Source: Gimesia benthica
GTDB taxonomy: Bacteria > Planctomycetota > Planctomycetia > Planctomycetales > Planctomycetaceae
Direction of reading: 5' to 3'
Assembly: GCF_009720525.1 (NCBI RefSeq)
Contig: NZ_CP043930.1
Span: 62,001 to 126,000 of the forward strand
Length of the DNA stretch: 64,000 nt
Below, in pieces: positions 9,347 through 19,347 of this stretch; the first letter of the stretch is position 1; every line of letters starts with the position of its first letter. The notes beneath the pieces were generated by a model, which saw only the letters and a program-made list of their open reading frames with translations, was not told where the DNA came from and did not search any database. The position numbers and the translations under genes were made by a program.

Positions 9347-10036
9347 TTATACATCTACCTGAGAAATGACATCCTTCTTTCCAGGAGGAACGGAAGCAAT
9401 TAAAGTCGAATTGATCACGCGGCGTTTTGACGTATCCGGATTCTTGATGGCCGCTGTATGCAGGGTCCCCAGCCAGGTTGAATGATCTGCGGAGTAGGGA
9501 ACAGAAGAATTATTGATACAGATGATCTGATAATCCAGGCAGGAAAAACAGGGGACCTGAGTCGCAAAAGGCTGCAGCATTTCATAGCCCGACTGAAACA
9601 TCGGGTTGTGCTGAGCAAGAAATGCAGCAGGGGTTAGACCCAGTTCATGTGCGCAGAGTGCATAGTCGGATATCTCCAGAGTGCTTTCCACCTCGGTTGG
9701 CTCATATCCCAGCATGAGGAAACACTCCTCCGGCCCATTGTCGCGATGAGGTTTTGTCGAATTTTGTTGATCAAAGCGTCCCAGCGAAACATACTGCAGT
9801 GTCTCTCCTCGCGTGGTTTCATGAATCGTCGCCAGTTCCTGCTTGAGAGCAACCATTGTATTACGCAAGCCCTTCGAACCAAGGTCTGCTCCCAGGTTGA
9901 TCAGACAGAAGCCAGGCTCGCTGAAATCCGTACGGCAGGTCCTTTGATAAACGATCTGTGCCAGTTCAGGTATCGTCAGGTTATCAGGACGAAGGCATAT
10001 CGCGTCGAGGGGCCACGGCGGTAAGTCGGATCTCAT
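9347..10036 (-). CDS. Candidate Fe(II)/2-oxoglutarate-type oxygenase (hypothetical protein)
   Basis: A 229-residue protein from ATG 10036, preferred over GTG 10063 because GAGAG precedes it. I do not recognise a named family. However, residues fit an iron/2-oxoglutarate site: an HxD in KPHRDNGPEE (His97, Asp99), a distal His in GTLHTAAI (His193) and, twelve to thirteen residues later, a basic pair in SKRRVINSTL (Arg205/206) in the place of the 2-oxoglutarate-binding arginine. GRFDQQNSTKPHRD is strand-turn-strand-like, as expected for a cupin core. This is inference from spacing. No signal peptide is seen, so it is cytoplasmic. Confidence 0.6.
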   Translation of the reverse strand: MRSDLPPWPLDAICLRPDNLTIPELAQIVYQRTCRTDFSEPGFCLINLGADLGSKGLRNTMVALKQELATIHETTRGETLQYVSLGRFDQQNSTKPHRDNGPEECFLMLGYEPTEVESTLEISDYALCAHELGLTPAAFLAQHNPMFQSGYEMLQPFATQVPCFSCLDYQIICINNSSVPYSADHSTWLGTLHTAAIKNPDTSKRRVINSTLIASVPPGKKDVISQVDV

Positions 10037-10190
10037 CAGGTTCGCTCTCACAAGTTTGGGCACAAGAGGGGATGTTTAATTTTAGATCGCTCAATGAAAG
10101 GAAAGTCACACTTTTCTATGCAGCAGGACTATAATCATTGGAGACAGGTTCTTCTCCGATTCCATTTTCTTCTCAGAAACAGGCAGAAAC

Positions 10191-10649
10191 ATGGTTCGTC
10201 TCTTCATTTTCTATCTCTCCCTCTTCGGATTCCTCATACTCCCCGCCAGCGAATCGATAGTTGTTTCACAGACTGGACAGTTTAAAAATTCCAGACAGAC
10301 ATTTGCTGCCTGGCCGTGGCCCGTCGCACTCCCCTCAGACAATAGCCCCGAAATTAAAGCAGCTGCAGATCGATTGAGCAAAGCACTCAAAAACCCACTT
10401 GCTGTCATCCAGACGGATCAGAACCCCGTCTGTGCGCTCTGGCTGGAGATTGGTTCATGGAACCCCAATCCATCGACACCAGGCTATGTCATACTGATTC
10501 AACCTGGCGGAGGACAGATCCTCGCCTCTGATCTGAAACTATTAGAAAAAGCCATCAGCCGGTTGAATCAACAGAAACGGATTCGTAATGGAAAGACCGA
10601 ACTCCCCATCGGCGTTATCACCAGTTATCCCACCATTTCTGAATCTTGA
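10191..10649 (+). CDS. Small secreted protein of unknown function
   Basis: A 152-residue protein with a clear signal peptide (MVRLFIFYLSLFGFLILPAS). The mature part alternates strands and helices, and contains GGGQILASDLKLLEKAISRL. This loosely resembles the small N-terminal alpha/beta domain that precedes catalytic domains in GH20 or GH67 glycosidases (weak inference). Here it stands alone, without a catalytic domain. AGGCAG lies eight bases before the ATG. It precedes the large DUF1549/DUF1553 gene by 106 bases on the same strand, so the two could be co-transcribed. Confidence 0.65.
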   Translation: MVRLFIFYLSLFGFLILPASESIVVSQTGQFKNSRQTFAAWPWPVALPSDNSPEIKAAADRLSKALKNPLAVIQTDQNPVCALWLEIGSWNPNPSTPGYVILIQPGGGQILASDLKLLEKAISRLNQQKRIRNGKTELPIGVITSYPTISES

Positions 10650-10755
10650 TTTCTCCGGATCCGCAAGTGACAATCCAGGCGGAGCCTGTTAATATTTAAT
10701 TTAGTTTATATATTGCCCTCACCAGTTTGATTTCAGGATTGCCCAGATTCGATCC

Positions 10756-13700
10756 ATGCATAATTCATTACGGATAGCTTTAATGCCCCTGATCTTCTCT
10801 CTCTGGGGAGTATCGCTGCTTCACGGAGCAGAGGAGAGCGGGCCTGGACAAATCGAGTTCAATCGTGACATCCGGCCGATCCTTTCCGAGAAATGTCTGC
10901 ACTGTCACGGGCCCGATGCGGCAACCCGCGAAGCTGATCTCCGTCTGGATGACCAGGAAAACGCAATTCGCCCCCGTGATGGTTACCGCATTATAGATCG
11001 CCAGCATCCGCACCAGAGTGAGTTACTCAAACGGTTGATTACCACAGATGATTCTCTCAAAATGCCCCCCATTGATTCCGGTAAGGAACTGTCGCCAGCG
11101 GAAATTGATTTGCTCAAACGCTGGATCGCAGCGGGAGCCGCCTATCAGCAGCACTGGTCTTTCATTCCACCCCGACGTCCAGACCTGCCTGAGGTTAAAG
11201 AGCAGACCTGGGTACGAAACCCGATCGACCGTTTTGTCCTGGCTCGTCTGCAACAGCAAGGTCTCAAGCCGTCTCCCCGGGCTGACAAAGCGACGCTCTG
11301 TCGGCGGCTCTCACTTGATCTGATCGGACTGCCTCCCACGCTGGAGGAACTGAACACCTTCCTGCAGGACGACTCACCACAGGCCCTGGAAAACCTGATC
11401 GACCGCCTGCTCAGTTCGCCGCATTATGGCGAACATCGTGCTCGCTACTGGCTCGACGCAGCCCGCTACGCAGATACCAGCGGTTATTTCACTGATGAAG
11501 AGTGGGAGATGTGGCACTGGCGGGACTGGGTTATCGACGCTTTCAACCGGAATCTGCCTTTCGACCAGTTTACGATCGAGCAGCTGGCTGGAGACCTGCT
11601 CCCCGAACCGACTCAAAAACAGCTGATCGCCACCGGCTTCCATCGCAATCACATGACAACCCGTGAGACAGGAATCATCGATGAAGAGTACCGCGTGGAA
11701 TACATCGTCGACCGGCTCGACACAACATCCACAGTCTGGATGGGCCTCACCATGGGCTGCGCCCGCTGTCACGATCACAAATACGATCCGATCTCACAGA
11801 AAGAGTTCTACCAGCTCTTCGCCTTCTTCAACAATACTCCCGAGACAGGCAACACCCGCACTGCAGGTAATGCTCAACCGGTTCTGCAGATCCCGTCCCC
11901 GGACTATAAGGACAAAGAACTGAAACTACAGAACGAGTTGCAAACCCTCGAACAGCAGCATCAGCAGAACGAAACGAAACTCGCTCGACTCCAAACGGAA
12001 TGGGAACACCAGATTCCTACAACACTGAAATCCCCTCCGACCGAGCAACTGATCCTCCATGATCCATTGGATGATCTGAACCATAACCAGACCTTCACAG
12101 CCATCGGCAAAGTCGAGAACGGCGCCGGCTTTCTGGGAGCGGGTGCGCACTTTGATGGAACTGCCTTACTGGAGAGTCAGCAGCAACTCCCCCTTGATCG
12201 GCACACGCCCTTTACAATCGCTGCCTGGATCAAACCCGCTTCGGGGGGGCCGATCTGCATTCTTTCTCAGAATGACGATCGTCAACAACTCCGGGGCTTC
12301 GACATCATGCTTCGTAAGGGAAAGCTCTGCGTCCACCTGATCCACGCCTGGAACAGTAATGCGATTCAGGTGGTGACTGACGGCAGCATCAGTACCGGTC
12401 GCTGGCAGCATCTGCTCGTCACCTACGACGGCTCGTCGACGGCAGCGGGAATTCGCATTTATCTGAATGGTGCCTTACAAAGTACTTCTGCTCCCTACGA
12501 CCGCCTTACCGGCAGTATTACAACCGACGAACCCTTTCGCCTCGGACGACGCTCGACCAGCGCGTTCTATAAGGGCGACCTCGATGAGCTGCGAATCTAC
12601 AGCCGCACGTTAAGTGCAGAAGAAGCCAGGCAACTCGCCGATTCGCAATTCCTGACTGCCACTCTCGCGGTCCCCAGGGAGAAACGCACGCAACAACAGC
12701 AGGAGACATTACGTACTTACTTCCTCAATACGGCAGCCCCTGAGGCATTCCGTGAAACGGAACAGGCTCTGGAAAAGAAACGCAGTCAACTCGCCCGCTT
12801 GCGCAAACAGATCCCCTCAACGATGGTGATGCAGGAAAACAAGAAACCACGGGAGACCTTTATTTTGGAGCGGGGCGTTTACAATCATCCGGGTGAAAAA
12901 GTAAGCGCCCGGGTCCCCGCCATCCTGCCCGGCTTCCGTGATCAATTCCCGACGAACCGTCTCGGACTGGCCCGCTGGATCACCAGTCCTGACCACCCAT
13001 TAACAGCTCGCGTCTATGTGAACCGGCTCTGGCAACAGATGTTTGGTGTCGGTCTGGTCAAAACGGTCGAAGACTTCGGCTCGCAAGGAGAATGGCCCAG
13101 TCATCCGGAACTGCTCGACTGGCTGGCCGTCGAATTTCGTGAAAGTGGCTGGGATGTCAAACACCTGATCAAGCTCATCGCGTTTTCAGCGACTTATCAG
13201 CAGTCGTCTCGCGGCACCAACGAACTCTATGAGCGCGATCCCGAAAACCGTCTGCTCTCACGCGGCCCCCGCTTCCGACTCGATGCTGAGACGGTCCGCG
13301 ACAATGCACTGCACATCAGCGGTCTGCTCGTAGCGAAGCAGGGGGGACCAAGTGTCAAACCATATCAGCCGGCAGGTCTCTGGGAAGCGGTCTCCTACGA
13401 TGGCGATGTCACCTATCAACAGGATTCGGGAGATGGGCTGTACCGTCGCAGCCTCTATACTTACTGGAAACGACAGAGTCCTCCCCCCGGTCTAATGGCC
13501 TTCGATGCTCCGACTCGCGAAACCTGTACCGTTCGCCGCCCCCGTACCAATACACCGCTCCAGGCTCTGGTATTGATGAATGATCCGACTTACCTCGAAG
13601 CGGCCCGGGTACTGGCAACACGCACTTTAAAACTGGATGGAACGGAATCGGAACGAATCGCTTTCCTGTTCCGTTCTGCCACCAGCCGTAGGCCTGATAA

Positions 13701-13896
13701 GCGAGAACAGCAGATTCTGAAACACCTACTCCAGCAGCAACAGAAGATCTATCACTCCGCCGCCGGTACAGCACAACAGTTGATTCAGGTTGGTGAAGCC
13801 CCCGTCGAGGCGATGATTCCTCCCGCGGAACTGGCGGCTTGGACCATGCTTGCCAGCACGATACTCAACATGGACGAGACCGTCACGAAACACTGA
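10756..13896 (+). CDS. Secreted DUF1549-LamG-DUF1553 cytochrome-type protein (PSCyt1/PSCyt2/PSD1)
   Basis: A 1046-residue exported protein. A signal peptide (to about residue 24) is followed by a c-type heme site CLHCH ([10 protein letters not shown], about residues 48-52). The DUF1549 domain holds a second CxxCH in [11 protein letters not shown] (about residues 335-345). A short coiled coil lies around 390-415. A LamG/concanavalin-like module spans about 430-626 (FDGTALL...FTIAAWIKP...[11 protein letters not shown]...LDELRIYSR), and DUF1553 runs from about 730 to the end ([12 protein letters not shown]). LamG modules bind carbohydrate, so an envelope role with polysaccharides is plausible but unproven. 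The downstream DUF1501 gene starts 16 bases after its stop, the standard planctomycete pairing. Confidence 0.93.
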   Translation: MHNSLRIALMPLIFSLWGVSLLHGAEESGPGQIEFNRDIRPILSEKCLHCHGPDAATREADLRLDDQENAIRPRDGYRIIDRQHPHQSELLKRLITTDDSLKMPPIDSGKELSPAEIDLLKRWIAAGAAYQQHWSFIPPRRPDLPEVKEQTWVRNPIDRFVLARLQQQGLKPSPRADKATLCRRLSLDLIGLPPTLEELNTFLQDDSPQALENLIDRLLSSPHYGEHRARYWLDAARYADTSGYFTDEEWEMWHWRDWVIDAFNRNLPFDQFTIEQLAGDLLPEPTQKQLIATGFHRNHMTTRETGIIDEEYRVEYIVDRLDTTSTVWMGLTMGCARCHDHKYDPISQKEFYQLFAFFNNTPETGNTRTAGNAQPVLQIPSPDYKDKELKLQNELQTLEQQHQQNETKLARLQTEWEHQIPTTLKSPPTEQLILHDPLDDLNHNQTFTAIGKVENGAGFLGAGAHFDGTALLESQQQLPLDRHTPFTIAAWIKPASGGPICILSQNDDRQQLRGFDIMLRKGKLCVHLIHAWNSNAIQVVTDGSISTGRWQHLLVTYDGSSTAAGIRIYLNGALQSTSAPYDRLTGSITTDEPFRLGRRSTSAFYKGDLDELRIYSRTLSAEEARQLADSQFLTATLAVPREKRTQQQQETLRTYFLNTAAPEAFRETEQALEKKRSQLARLRKQIPSTMVMQENKKPRETFILERGVYNHPGEKVSARVPAILPGFRDQFPTNRLGLARWITSPDHPLTARVYVNRLWQQMFGVGLVKTVEDFGSQGEWPSHPELLDWLAVEFRESGWDVKHLIKLIAFSATYQQSSRGTNELYERDPENRLLSRGPRFRLDAETVRDNALHISGLLVAKQGGPSVKPYQPAGLWEAVSYDGDVTYQQDSGDGLYRRSLYTYWKRQSPPPGLMAFDAPTRETCTVRRPRTNTPLQALVLMNDPTYLEAARVLATRTLKLDGTESERIAFLFRSATSRRPDKREQQILKHLLQQQQKIYHSAAGTAQQLIQVGEAPVEAMIPPAELAAWTMLASTILNMDETVTKH

Positions 13897-13912
13897 TTCA
13901 ACAGGATCCCCG

Positions 13913-15361
13913 ATGCAGCACGAACTTAATCTGCTCCAACAGGAAATCACCCGCCGGCAGTTTTTCCGCCGCAATGCGACGGGAATTGGTGCGGCTGCCC
14001 TGGGATCACTGCTCAATTCGGATCTCGATGCAGGTCCTGCTGACTCGGTGCTACCCTCCCATTTTCCGGGGAAAGCGAAACGTGTGATCTATCTGTTCAT
14101 GCACGGCGGCCCCTCGCAGATGGAACTCTTCGACTATAAACCGCGTCTCAAAGAATTAAACGCGAGTCCGCTCCCCGACTCGGTTCGCGGTGATCAACGT
14201 CTGACCGGTATGACCTCCAATCAGAAATCGTTCCCGGTTGCAGCCCCAAACCAGTTCCGTTTTCAACGACATGGAGAAAGTGGCACTTGGGTCAGCGATG
14301 CACTGCCGCACCTGGCGAAGGTGATCGATGATGTCTGCGTAATCAAATCGATGCACACCGAAGCGATCAACCACGATCCGGCAGTCACACTGATGCAGAC
14401 CGGACACCAGCAACCGGGACGTCCCAGCTTTGGAGCCTGGTCCAGTTACGGACTGGGTAGTGAGAACCAGAACCTGCCCGCGTTTGTGGTATTGATCTCC
14501 GACGGTAGCGCGTCCCGTCCCGCGGATCCCCTGTATGCCCGCCTGTGGGGCACCGGATTTCTGCCTTCGAGTCACCAGGGAGTCAACTTCCGGAAGAAAG
14601 GCGATCCGGTACTCTATCTCTCCAATCCGTCCGGTCTCACTGACGCCAGTAGACGGAGTATGCTGGACAGCCTGGCCATGCTGAATGAAAGGCAGTTTGA
14701 AGCCTATCGCGATCCGGAAATCCAGACCCGCATTGCGCAATACGAGATGGCTTACCGCATGCAGACTTCCGTTCCTGACCTGACCGACTTTTCGAATGAA
14801 AGTGAGCAGACATTCGATCTCTATGGTGAGGCTTCCCGTAAACCGGGAACCTACGCCGCCAACTGCCTGCTGGCCCGAAGAATGGCAGAGCGGGGTGTGC
14901 GGTTCATTCAACTCTATCACCGGGGCTGGGACCAGCATTACAATCTGCCCAGCGACCTGCGTCTGCAGTGCGGCGACATTGATCAGCCAACCGCAGGACT
15001 ACTCACTGATCTCAAACAGCGTGGACTGCTGGACGACACTCTGATCATCTGGGGCGGCGAATTCGGCCGCACGATTTACAGTCAGGGTACACTCACCAGC
15101 ACCGATTACGGCAGAGATCATCACGGCCGCTGCTTCACCATGTGGCTGGCCGGCGGCGGAATTAAGCCGGGCATATCCTACGGCGCGACAGACGATTTCT
15201 GTTACAACATCGCCGAGAACCCGGTCCATGTACACGATCTCAACGCCACACTATTACATTGCATGGGTCTGAACCACGAACGCCTGATATACAAACACCA
15301 GGGTCGCGACTACCGTCTGACCGATGTACATGGGACGGTGTTAGAAGACATCCTGGCGTGA
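13913..15361 (+). CDS. DUF1501 exported protein (sulfatase/alkaline-phosphatase-like fold), partner of the DUF1553 gene
   Basis: The start at ATG 13913 gives 482 residues. It has AGGA eight bases upstream and follows the previous stop closely, so the longer frame from 13850 is not needed. The N-terminus carries a twin-arginine-like signal ([19 protein letters not shown]). Typical DUF1501 motifs are [16 protein letters not shown] near residue 60, IWGGEFGRT near 380 and [15 protein letters not shown]. The family is distantly related to alkaline-phosphatase-fold hydrolases, but its reaction is unknown. The tight spacing with the upstream DUF1549/DUF1553 gene indicates one transcript and probably one exported complex. 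Confidence 0.93.
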   Translation: MQHELNLLQQEITRRQFFRRNATGIGAAALGSLLNSDLDAGPADSVLPSHFPGKAKRVIYLFMHGGPSQMELFDYKPRLKELNASPLPDSVRGDQRLTGMTSNQKSFPVAAPNQFRFQRHGESGTWVSDALPHLAKVIDDVCVIKSMHTEAINHDPAVTLMQTGHQQPGRPSFGAWSSYGLGSENQNLPAFVVLISDGSASRPADPLYARLWGTGFLPSSHQGVNFRKKGDPVLYLSNPSGLTDASRRSMLDSLAMLNERQFEAYRDPEIQTRIAQYEMAYRMQTSVPDLTDFSNESEQTFDLYGEASRKPGTYAANCLLARRMAERGVRFIQLYHRGWDQHYNLPSDLRLQCGDIDQPTAGLLTDLKQRGLLDDTLIIWGGEFGRTIYSQGTLTSTDYGRDHHGRCFTMWLAGGGIKPGISYGATDDFCYNIAENPVHVHDLNATLLHCMGLNHERLIYKHQGRDYRLTDVHGTVLEDILA

Positions 15362-15429
15362 ATGCTCTATCGATCACGTTCCCCGTAAGCTTACCGTCGT
15401 CTCATGACAACATCGAATTGAATTCGGTC

Positions 15430-16011
15430 CTACCCGATTTCTGTTTCTTCATCGGACCACTCGCCCAAATTCACATTCACCCCGCCATAGTCTAGTTTTC
15501 TAGCGGCAGGATACCCGATCCGTTCTTCGATGAGATCGAGTGATTTGATGAAGAGACCGTCTCCCGGGCACAATGAATTTAAGAGTTCCTCATCACAGTT
15601 CAGAATCCATGCACGGCGATCGCCCCATGTTTCGCGAAACAATTTAATCGTTCGCTTCAGCGACGCAACAGTTTTCTTTGGATCACTGGCATGCCGTTCC
15701 GGCTCCCACTGTTCGCCCACATCCTGGGGATAGATCCAGATCTCCGGGGCTTTCATGACAGTAATCGATTCATCCCACAGGCTGACCAGCGAATACGTCT
15801 TTCCGTCCAGTTCCGTGACGATTTCATGAAGTGGCCGTCTGCCGCCCCGTTGCTTGAGTCTTTGCTGAAACTGTCGCTGATTCCAAGTAATCTTAAGCAT
15901 CAGGCCGATTACGAGTAACGCAAAGAAAGCCAACACACTGAATACGATGATCGCCACGGTATTATAAAGAGACTCAATCACTTCAGCAGCTTGTAGAAAT
16001 GAAACTACCAT
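15430..16011 (-). CDS. Single-pass membrane protein of unknown function
   Basis: A 193-residue protein with one strong N-terminal membrane helix (about residues 17-40). A basic stretch (KITWNQRQFQQRLKQRGG) indicates a cytoplasmic C-terminal domain of about 150 residues. That domain has strand-rich segments and two cysteines (LNCDEELLNSLCPGDG). No family is recognised. It is the last gene of a seven-gene minus-strand row of small unknown genes. Confidence 0.65.
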   Translation of the reverse strand: MVVSFLQAAEVIESLYNTVAIIVFSVLAFFALLVIGLMLKITWNQRQFQQRLKQRGGRRPLHEIVTELDGKTYSLVSLWDESITVMKAPEIWIYPQDVGEQWEPERHASDPKKTVASLKRTIKLFRETWGDRRAWILNCDEELLNSLCPGDGLFIKSLDLIEERIGYPAARKLDYGGVNVNLGEWSDEETEIG

Positions 16012-16049
16012 CAGCGGTTTTCCTCGATCACAGATATGACTCCCGCAAT

Positions 16050-16283
16050 CTACCAGTCGGGATGCGTTTCATGGATCCAGACATGCACAATGTGATCACG
16101 TTGCTCTGTCAGCTCCTGATTTAAGACAGGATACTGGCCAATCTTAACGGGAGGACTCCCTGTCGCGAAGCAATAAGCGCCCAGTATCAGCCAGGGGGTA
16201 ATCACGTAATAGAGCAGATCCTGCCATCCCAGATGGCCTGTGTTGATTCCTGTAAACCAGACTATGATCGGAAAATAATTCAT
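16050..16283 (-). CDS. Small membrane protein of unknown function
   Basis: About 77 residues from ATG 16283, five bases after the upstream stop. A longer start at 16313 would overlap the upstream gene by 25 bases. Two hydrophobic segments (NYFPIIVWFTGI and LLYYVITPWLILGAYCF) are followed by a polar tail. No family is recognised. Its tight spacing makes it part of the row of unknown genes. Confidence 0.55.
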   Translation of the reverse strand: MNYFPIIVWFTGINTGHLGWQDLLYYVITPWLILGAYCFATGSPPVKIGQYPVLNQELTEQRDHIVHVWIHETHPDW

Positions 16284-16288
16284 TATCT

Positions 16289-16474
16289 TTAATCCGATCG
16301 GTACGCCTCGCATCTGAATTCAGCGAGTTCTTTCAGACTTTCGATGTCTTGGGGTGTACGAAATTCGGGAACCTGTTTTTTGAAGTTCAGATACTGAAAC
16401 TGTAAGTAATACAGATAAAGCCATAAGAGTACCATCGGTGCGAGCATTAACACGATTAGAAGCGAATCTATCAC
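16289..16474 (-). CDS. 61-residue single-pass membrane protein of unknown function
   Basis: One long hydrophobic N-terminal helix (MIDSLLIVLMLAPMVLLWLY) is followed by an aromatic and then acidic/basic tail. It sits 22 bases downstream of the 178-residue gene and just before the next small membrane gene. Position and composition support it as real. It has no recognisable family. Confidence 0.5.
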   Translation of the reverse strand: MIDSLLIVLMLAPMVLLWLYLYYLQFQYLNFKKQVPEFRTPQDIESLKELAEFRCEAYRSD

Positions 16475-16496
16475 GAGTTCATCCCTGTTGCTTGGC

Positions 16497-17033
16497 CTAC
16501 AGAAGTTTACTTTGATCGTTTATCTCCAGCCAGTGCTGAGCTTCAAGCATAAGCTGGTGCTGCAATTTTTGCTCAATTTCAACCTGAGGATTTCGAGGAT
16601 CGCAATAATCCCACCAATCTGATAATTCCCAATAAATGCCGATAAACTGGTTTAAGCCCAGGCTATCTTTCATGCTATCAGGCATCTCATGATACACTTC
16701 CCAATAAAGAAGTTCCGCCCCTATATCGGGCAGGATATCCTCAGCCACAATGCGCAATAAAATACTTCGGACCTGAATCCGGGCCGCTTCCAGGAATGTC
16801 ACTTTCCCCAGTTCGAGTTCGACCAAAGCTTGCTCAAACAGGGGACCGACAGTTGACCTGATTGGTGTTTTTTCCCAAGCCATCTGATTCAGACTATCGG
16901 TATAGATCCCTCGATTGAGCCAGCATTGCGCCAACAGCACCATGTCTTCGCTGGTCAGCTTATTCAGACGAAACAAAGCGATGGCTTCAAGAGGTTCCAG
17001 TACTTGAAAATCGAATCTGGGATACTCCGGCAT
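16497..17033 (-). CDS. All-helical cytoplasmic protein of unknown function
   Basis: A 178-residue protein without a signal peptide or membrane helix. It is rich in Leu, Glu and Trp and predicted mostly helical (for example LTSEDMVLLAQCWLNRGIY and WELSDWWDYCDP). It starts three bases after the stop of the pseudopilin-like gene, so it is surely co-transcribed. The shape recalls small immunity-type or DUF2247-like proteins, but I cannot support that from motifs. It is the only clearly soluble product in this row. Confidence 0.6.
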   Translation of the reverse strand: MPEYPRFDFQVLEPLEAIALFRLNKLTSEDMVLLAQCWLNRGIYTDSLNQMAWEKTPIRSTVGPLFEQALVELELGKVTFLEAARIQVRSILLRIVAEDILPDIGAELLYWEVYHEMPDSMKDSLGLNQFIGIYWELSDWWDYCDPRNPQVEIEQKLQHQLMLEAQHWLEINDQSKLL

Positions 17034-17036
17034 CGT

Positions 17037-17627
17037 TTATTCAGGCTCTTTTTTCGCGTTTGGAGGAAAACGAATCGTATTAATGTATTCGCGCATTATC
17101 TCAGGTAATTCAGTCATCGTAGTTGAAAGCGAATAATTGACGTGCCACCCTTCGCCATCGCGGTCTACATAAAGATCATAATCGGATATGGCAGGGTCAT
17201 CAAACAGATATTCTCTCATGACAACCATTCGTTCGTACGCGCGAAAACCTTGAAACGTAACTTTTTTAAAGCCCTTTGGAACTCCAGTCGGATCCAAAGG
17301 GCCTTCTCGGGATATTGTCAGTGTTGAAAGAACGCGACGAGCCCCGTACTGCCGTGGGGCAAGTCTAATCCATACATATTCGGAGCCCATATCTTTCTCC
17401 AGCCAGTTGGGTGGTGCGATAATAGAAAACCCGGATGGGTGTGTGATTCTATTTTCCTCTTTCGGAGCTGTTATAGGAACCATCTCCCCTAAAGGACCAT
17501 CCGCAGCATATTTGTTATGAACCGCTGGCAACAGTACCAAAACCAGCCCCGTCATGATCAACAATACAACCAACACTTCCACCTTCGTAAAGCCGGGCCG
17601 TCTGGGCTCATTTCTCATATTGATCAC
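17037..17627 (-). CDS. Pseudopilin-like protein with prepilin-type N-terminal methylation site
   Basis: A 196-residue protein (starts at 17627 or 17618). Its N-terminus RRPGFTKVEVLVVLLIM matches the prepilin peptidase site: cleavage after Gly, Phe at +1, Glu at +5, then a hydrophobic helix. The body (about residues 60-190) is strand-rich with SGFSIIAPPNWLEKD near residue 66. The sequence SGFS(I)xxPPxW is typical of planctomycete and other secreted lipoprotein-like domains that carry a stress-type beta module. It should be inserted in the inner membrane and may assemble with a type II secretion-like pseudopilus, but no such apparatus genes are next to it. Confidence 0.65.
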   Translation of the reverse strand: MINMRNEPRRPGFTKVEVLVVLLIMTGLVLVLLPAVHNKYAADGPLGEMVPITAPKEENRITHPSGFSIIAPPNWLEKDMGSEYVWIRLAPRQYGARRVLSTLTISREGPLDPTGVPKGFKKVTFQGFRAYERMVVMREYLFDDPAISDYDLYVDRDGEGWHVNYSLSTTMTELPEIMREYINTIRFPPNAKKEPE

Positions 17628-17640
17628 GCGCTTGCTGGTT

Positions 17641-18075
17641 TCACTTGCTCGCTGATGGTTTGATTTCCGTCGAACAGGAAACGACGCTGTCAGTCACCGC
17701 GAACACGCCCGTTGCGATTTCGTTCTTATTATCATTCACAGGCCGCCATTTTCCGACGAAGGATTGTCCGTTTTTCAGTTTGAAGGTGGTTTGCAGATCG
17801 CTGACCTTATGATTTCCCAGGGGAACCGTGATGACGACGATCAGGTGCTGTTTGGTGCGGGTATCCACGTCGAGCGTATCGATGGTACTGGTCGGGAGCG
17901 TCTCAACGACATCCAGTAATTTGACGCCTCGATAGAGCCTGTGTTCCGCACCGTTATTTTCGATCACCGCGGAAGGTTCAATTGGTGGCGCCGGTTTGTC
18001 GTTTTTTGAATTCCGGTTGGATCGCACGAATGCAATAATCAGAACCACAACCAGCAACTTTGCCACAACTCGCAT
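17641..18075 (-). CDS. Secreted or membrane-anchored protein of unknown function
   Basis: 144 residues. A short N-terminal hydrophobic helix (RVVAKLLVVVLIIAFV) serves as signal or anchor. It is followed by a Pro/Asn-rich linker and a beta-type domain (TKQHLIVVITVPLG...TTFKLKNGQSFVGKW). It is 13 bases upstream of the pseudopilin-like gene. No family is recognised. The fold may be a small beta sandwich outside the membrane (inference). Confidence 0.55.
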   Translation of the reverse strand: MRVVAKLLVVVLIIAFVRSNRNSKNDKPAPPIEPSAVIENNGAEHRLYRGVKLLDVVETLPTSTIDTLDVDTRTKQHLIVVITVPLGNHKVSDLQTTFKLKNGQSFVGKWRPVNDNKNEIATGVFAVTDSVVSCSTEIKPSASK

Positions 18076-18136
18076 GATATTTTCTCTCTTTAACTTACTT
18101 TCCAGAAATCTTCAGTGATGTATTTACTGTGTATAT

Positions 18137-18640
18137 TCAATCAGAATTTCGCAGCGCCGTTCGTGACTGAAACAGTCGAGACCAGCAAAAACGAAGGAGC
18201 CAGGCTAATCCCAGCGCCAGGGAAGCATGAATTGCCAAGACGATCAGTTTGACAGGATGAAAGTTCGATCGAACATATAGAGAAGCGATCGTCCATTGAG
18301 GCCAGTTCTGATTCAACTCAACATGTAAACGTCCCTTTTCCGGTACAACCTGGATCAGGGAACTCAGACTGAATATCAGCAAAAACCAGAGCCAGAAACG
18401 GGAGAGTTTTTTGCTTCCGTAGAACACCGTGAAAACGGCAAACCCGCAAGCGAGACCGAAAGTGAGCCAGAGCATGAATGACTGACGTTTCTCTTCAGGC
18501 CAGGTCAAATCAGTTTCAAACAGCAACAGCCCCAGAAACATAAACATGTAGGCGAGAAAAATAAAAGAGCCAACAAAGCCAACCAACGCCTGCATACTTT
18601 TCTGCAGATAATTTTCTGCTCGTCGGTCCAGATCCGTCAT
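18137..18640 (-). CDS. Four-helix membrane protein of unknown function
   Basis: A 167-residue protein with about four hydrophobic segments: residues 18-42, 55-74, 80-97 and 130-150. A short extracytoplasmic loop contains HVELNQNWPQWTIASLYVR. It begins the row of small minus-strand genes that ends at 15430. No named family is recognised. Confidence 0.6.
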   Translation of the reverse strand: MTDLDRRAENYLQKSMQALVGFVGSFIFLAYMFMFLGLLLFETDLTWPEEKRQSFMLWLTFGLACGFAVFTVFYGSKKLSRFWLWFLLIFSLSSLIQVVPEKGRLHVELNQNWPQWTIASLYVRSNFHPVKLIVLAIHASLALGLAWLLRFCWSRLFQSRTALRNSD

Positions 18641-18721
18641 TGAATATCCTCTTTCTCAATTCTCACACTTACATTACCTGGGTCTATCATGCTAATCTAT
18701 TCACTTGAACACAAGCGAAGA

Positions 18722-18970
18722 TCAGGATTGGTGGTGATCGGAAAAGCACAGATCAGCTGTAACACGATTGAGAACCGTCATCGCGATACCTGCCGGACTG
18801 GAAATGAAAACCAGATACTCCCAGCGGGTAGCCAGCAGATCTTCAGTCGGAACAGGAACCTCTGTCGGAAAAGTACTGAGATTGAAAAACCTCATGATGT
18901 ATAATCCGGCGAGGTAGCAGGCAAAACACCTGCTATCAAATATCCCATCCGCCACTGGTGGCACATCCAA
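18722..18970 (-). CDS. Possible small protein or gene remnant
   Basis: An 82-residue open frame between two small membrane-protein genes on the same strand. The C-terminal half (LLATRWEYLVFISSPAGIAM) looks protein-like and hydrophobic. The N-terminal part is poorly coding, and no ribosome-binding site is evident. A start at the internal ATG near 18895 would give about 58 residues. It may be a decayed membrane-protein gene. I give it low weight; apart from this the 18641-19004 stretch holds nothing I can name. Confidence 0.25.
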   Translation of the reverse strand: MDVPPVADGIFDSRCFACYLAGLYIMRFFNLSTFPTEVPVPTEDLLATRWEYLVFISSPAGIAMTVLNRVTADLCFSDHHQS

Positions 18971-19004
18971 TCAGATTCTGATTGTGTATGCTTTCGGGTC
19001 TGTC

Positions 19005-19250
19005 TCAGCTTCCATTCTCGACGCGCCAGCGGCGTTCTTTGGGAGGCACTGCTTTGTAGAGCACCTTAAAAGCCACCAGCATGAACAACAGCGCCGGCAT
19101 CAGCACAATTCCTGCCAGCAGTTTGGGAAAACGATCTCCCAGTACCAGGATACAGGTCAGATCGCTGAGTGAAATGAGCAGTCCCATCCAGACCAGGATT
19201 TTAAACCGAGTCAACACAGCAGAACTGACGGGGGGAGAAGTAGTTTTCAT
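19005..19250 (-). CDS. Small two-helix membrane protein of unknown function
   Basis: About 81 residues. The ATG at 19250 is chosen because GGGAG lies eight bases upstream; an in-frame ATG at 19268 has no such site. Two hydrophobic helices (residues about 18-38 and 44-65) are followed by a basic tail. The family is unknown. It stands divergently from the GntR-type regulator and could be under its control (inference from position). Confidence 0.55.
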   Translation of the reverse strand: MKTTSPPVSSAVLTRFKILVWMGLLISLSDLTCILVLGDRFPKLLAGIVLMPALLFMLVAFKVLYKAVPPKERRWRVENGS

Positions 19251-19347
19251 CGCGCGACTCCCTTTCATATCTGAGAAATGAATTGTGACTCCATTTTACC
19301 CGCTAATCACATGAACACAAGTTTTTTCTCTCACGTCATATATTTAC

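Noticed and set aside
14156-14938. Long minus-strand open frame of about 260 residues opposite the DUF1501 gene
   Set aside because: The plus-strand frame has strong family motifs. The antisense frame has no recognised motif and is a codon-bias shadow.
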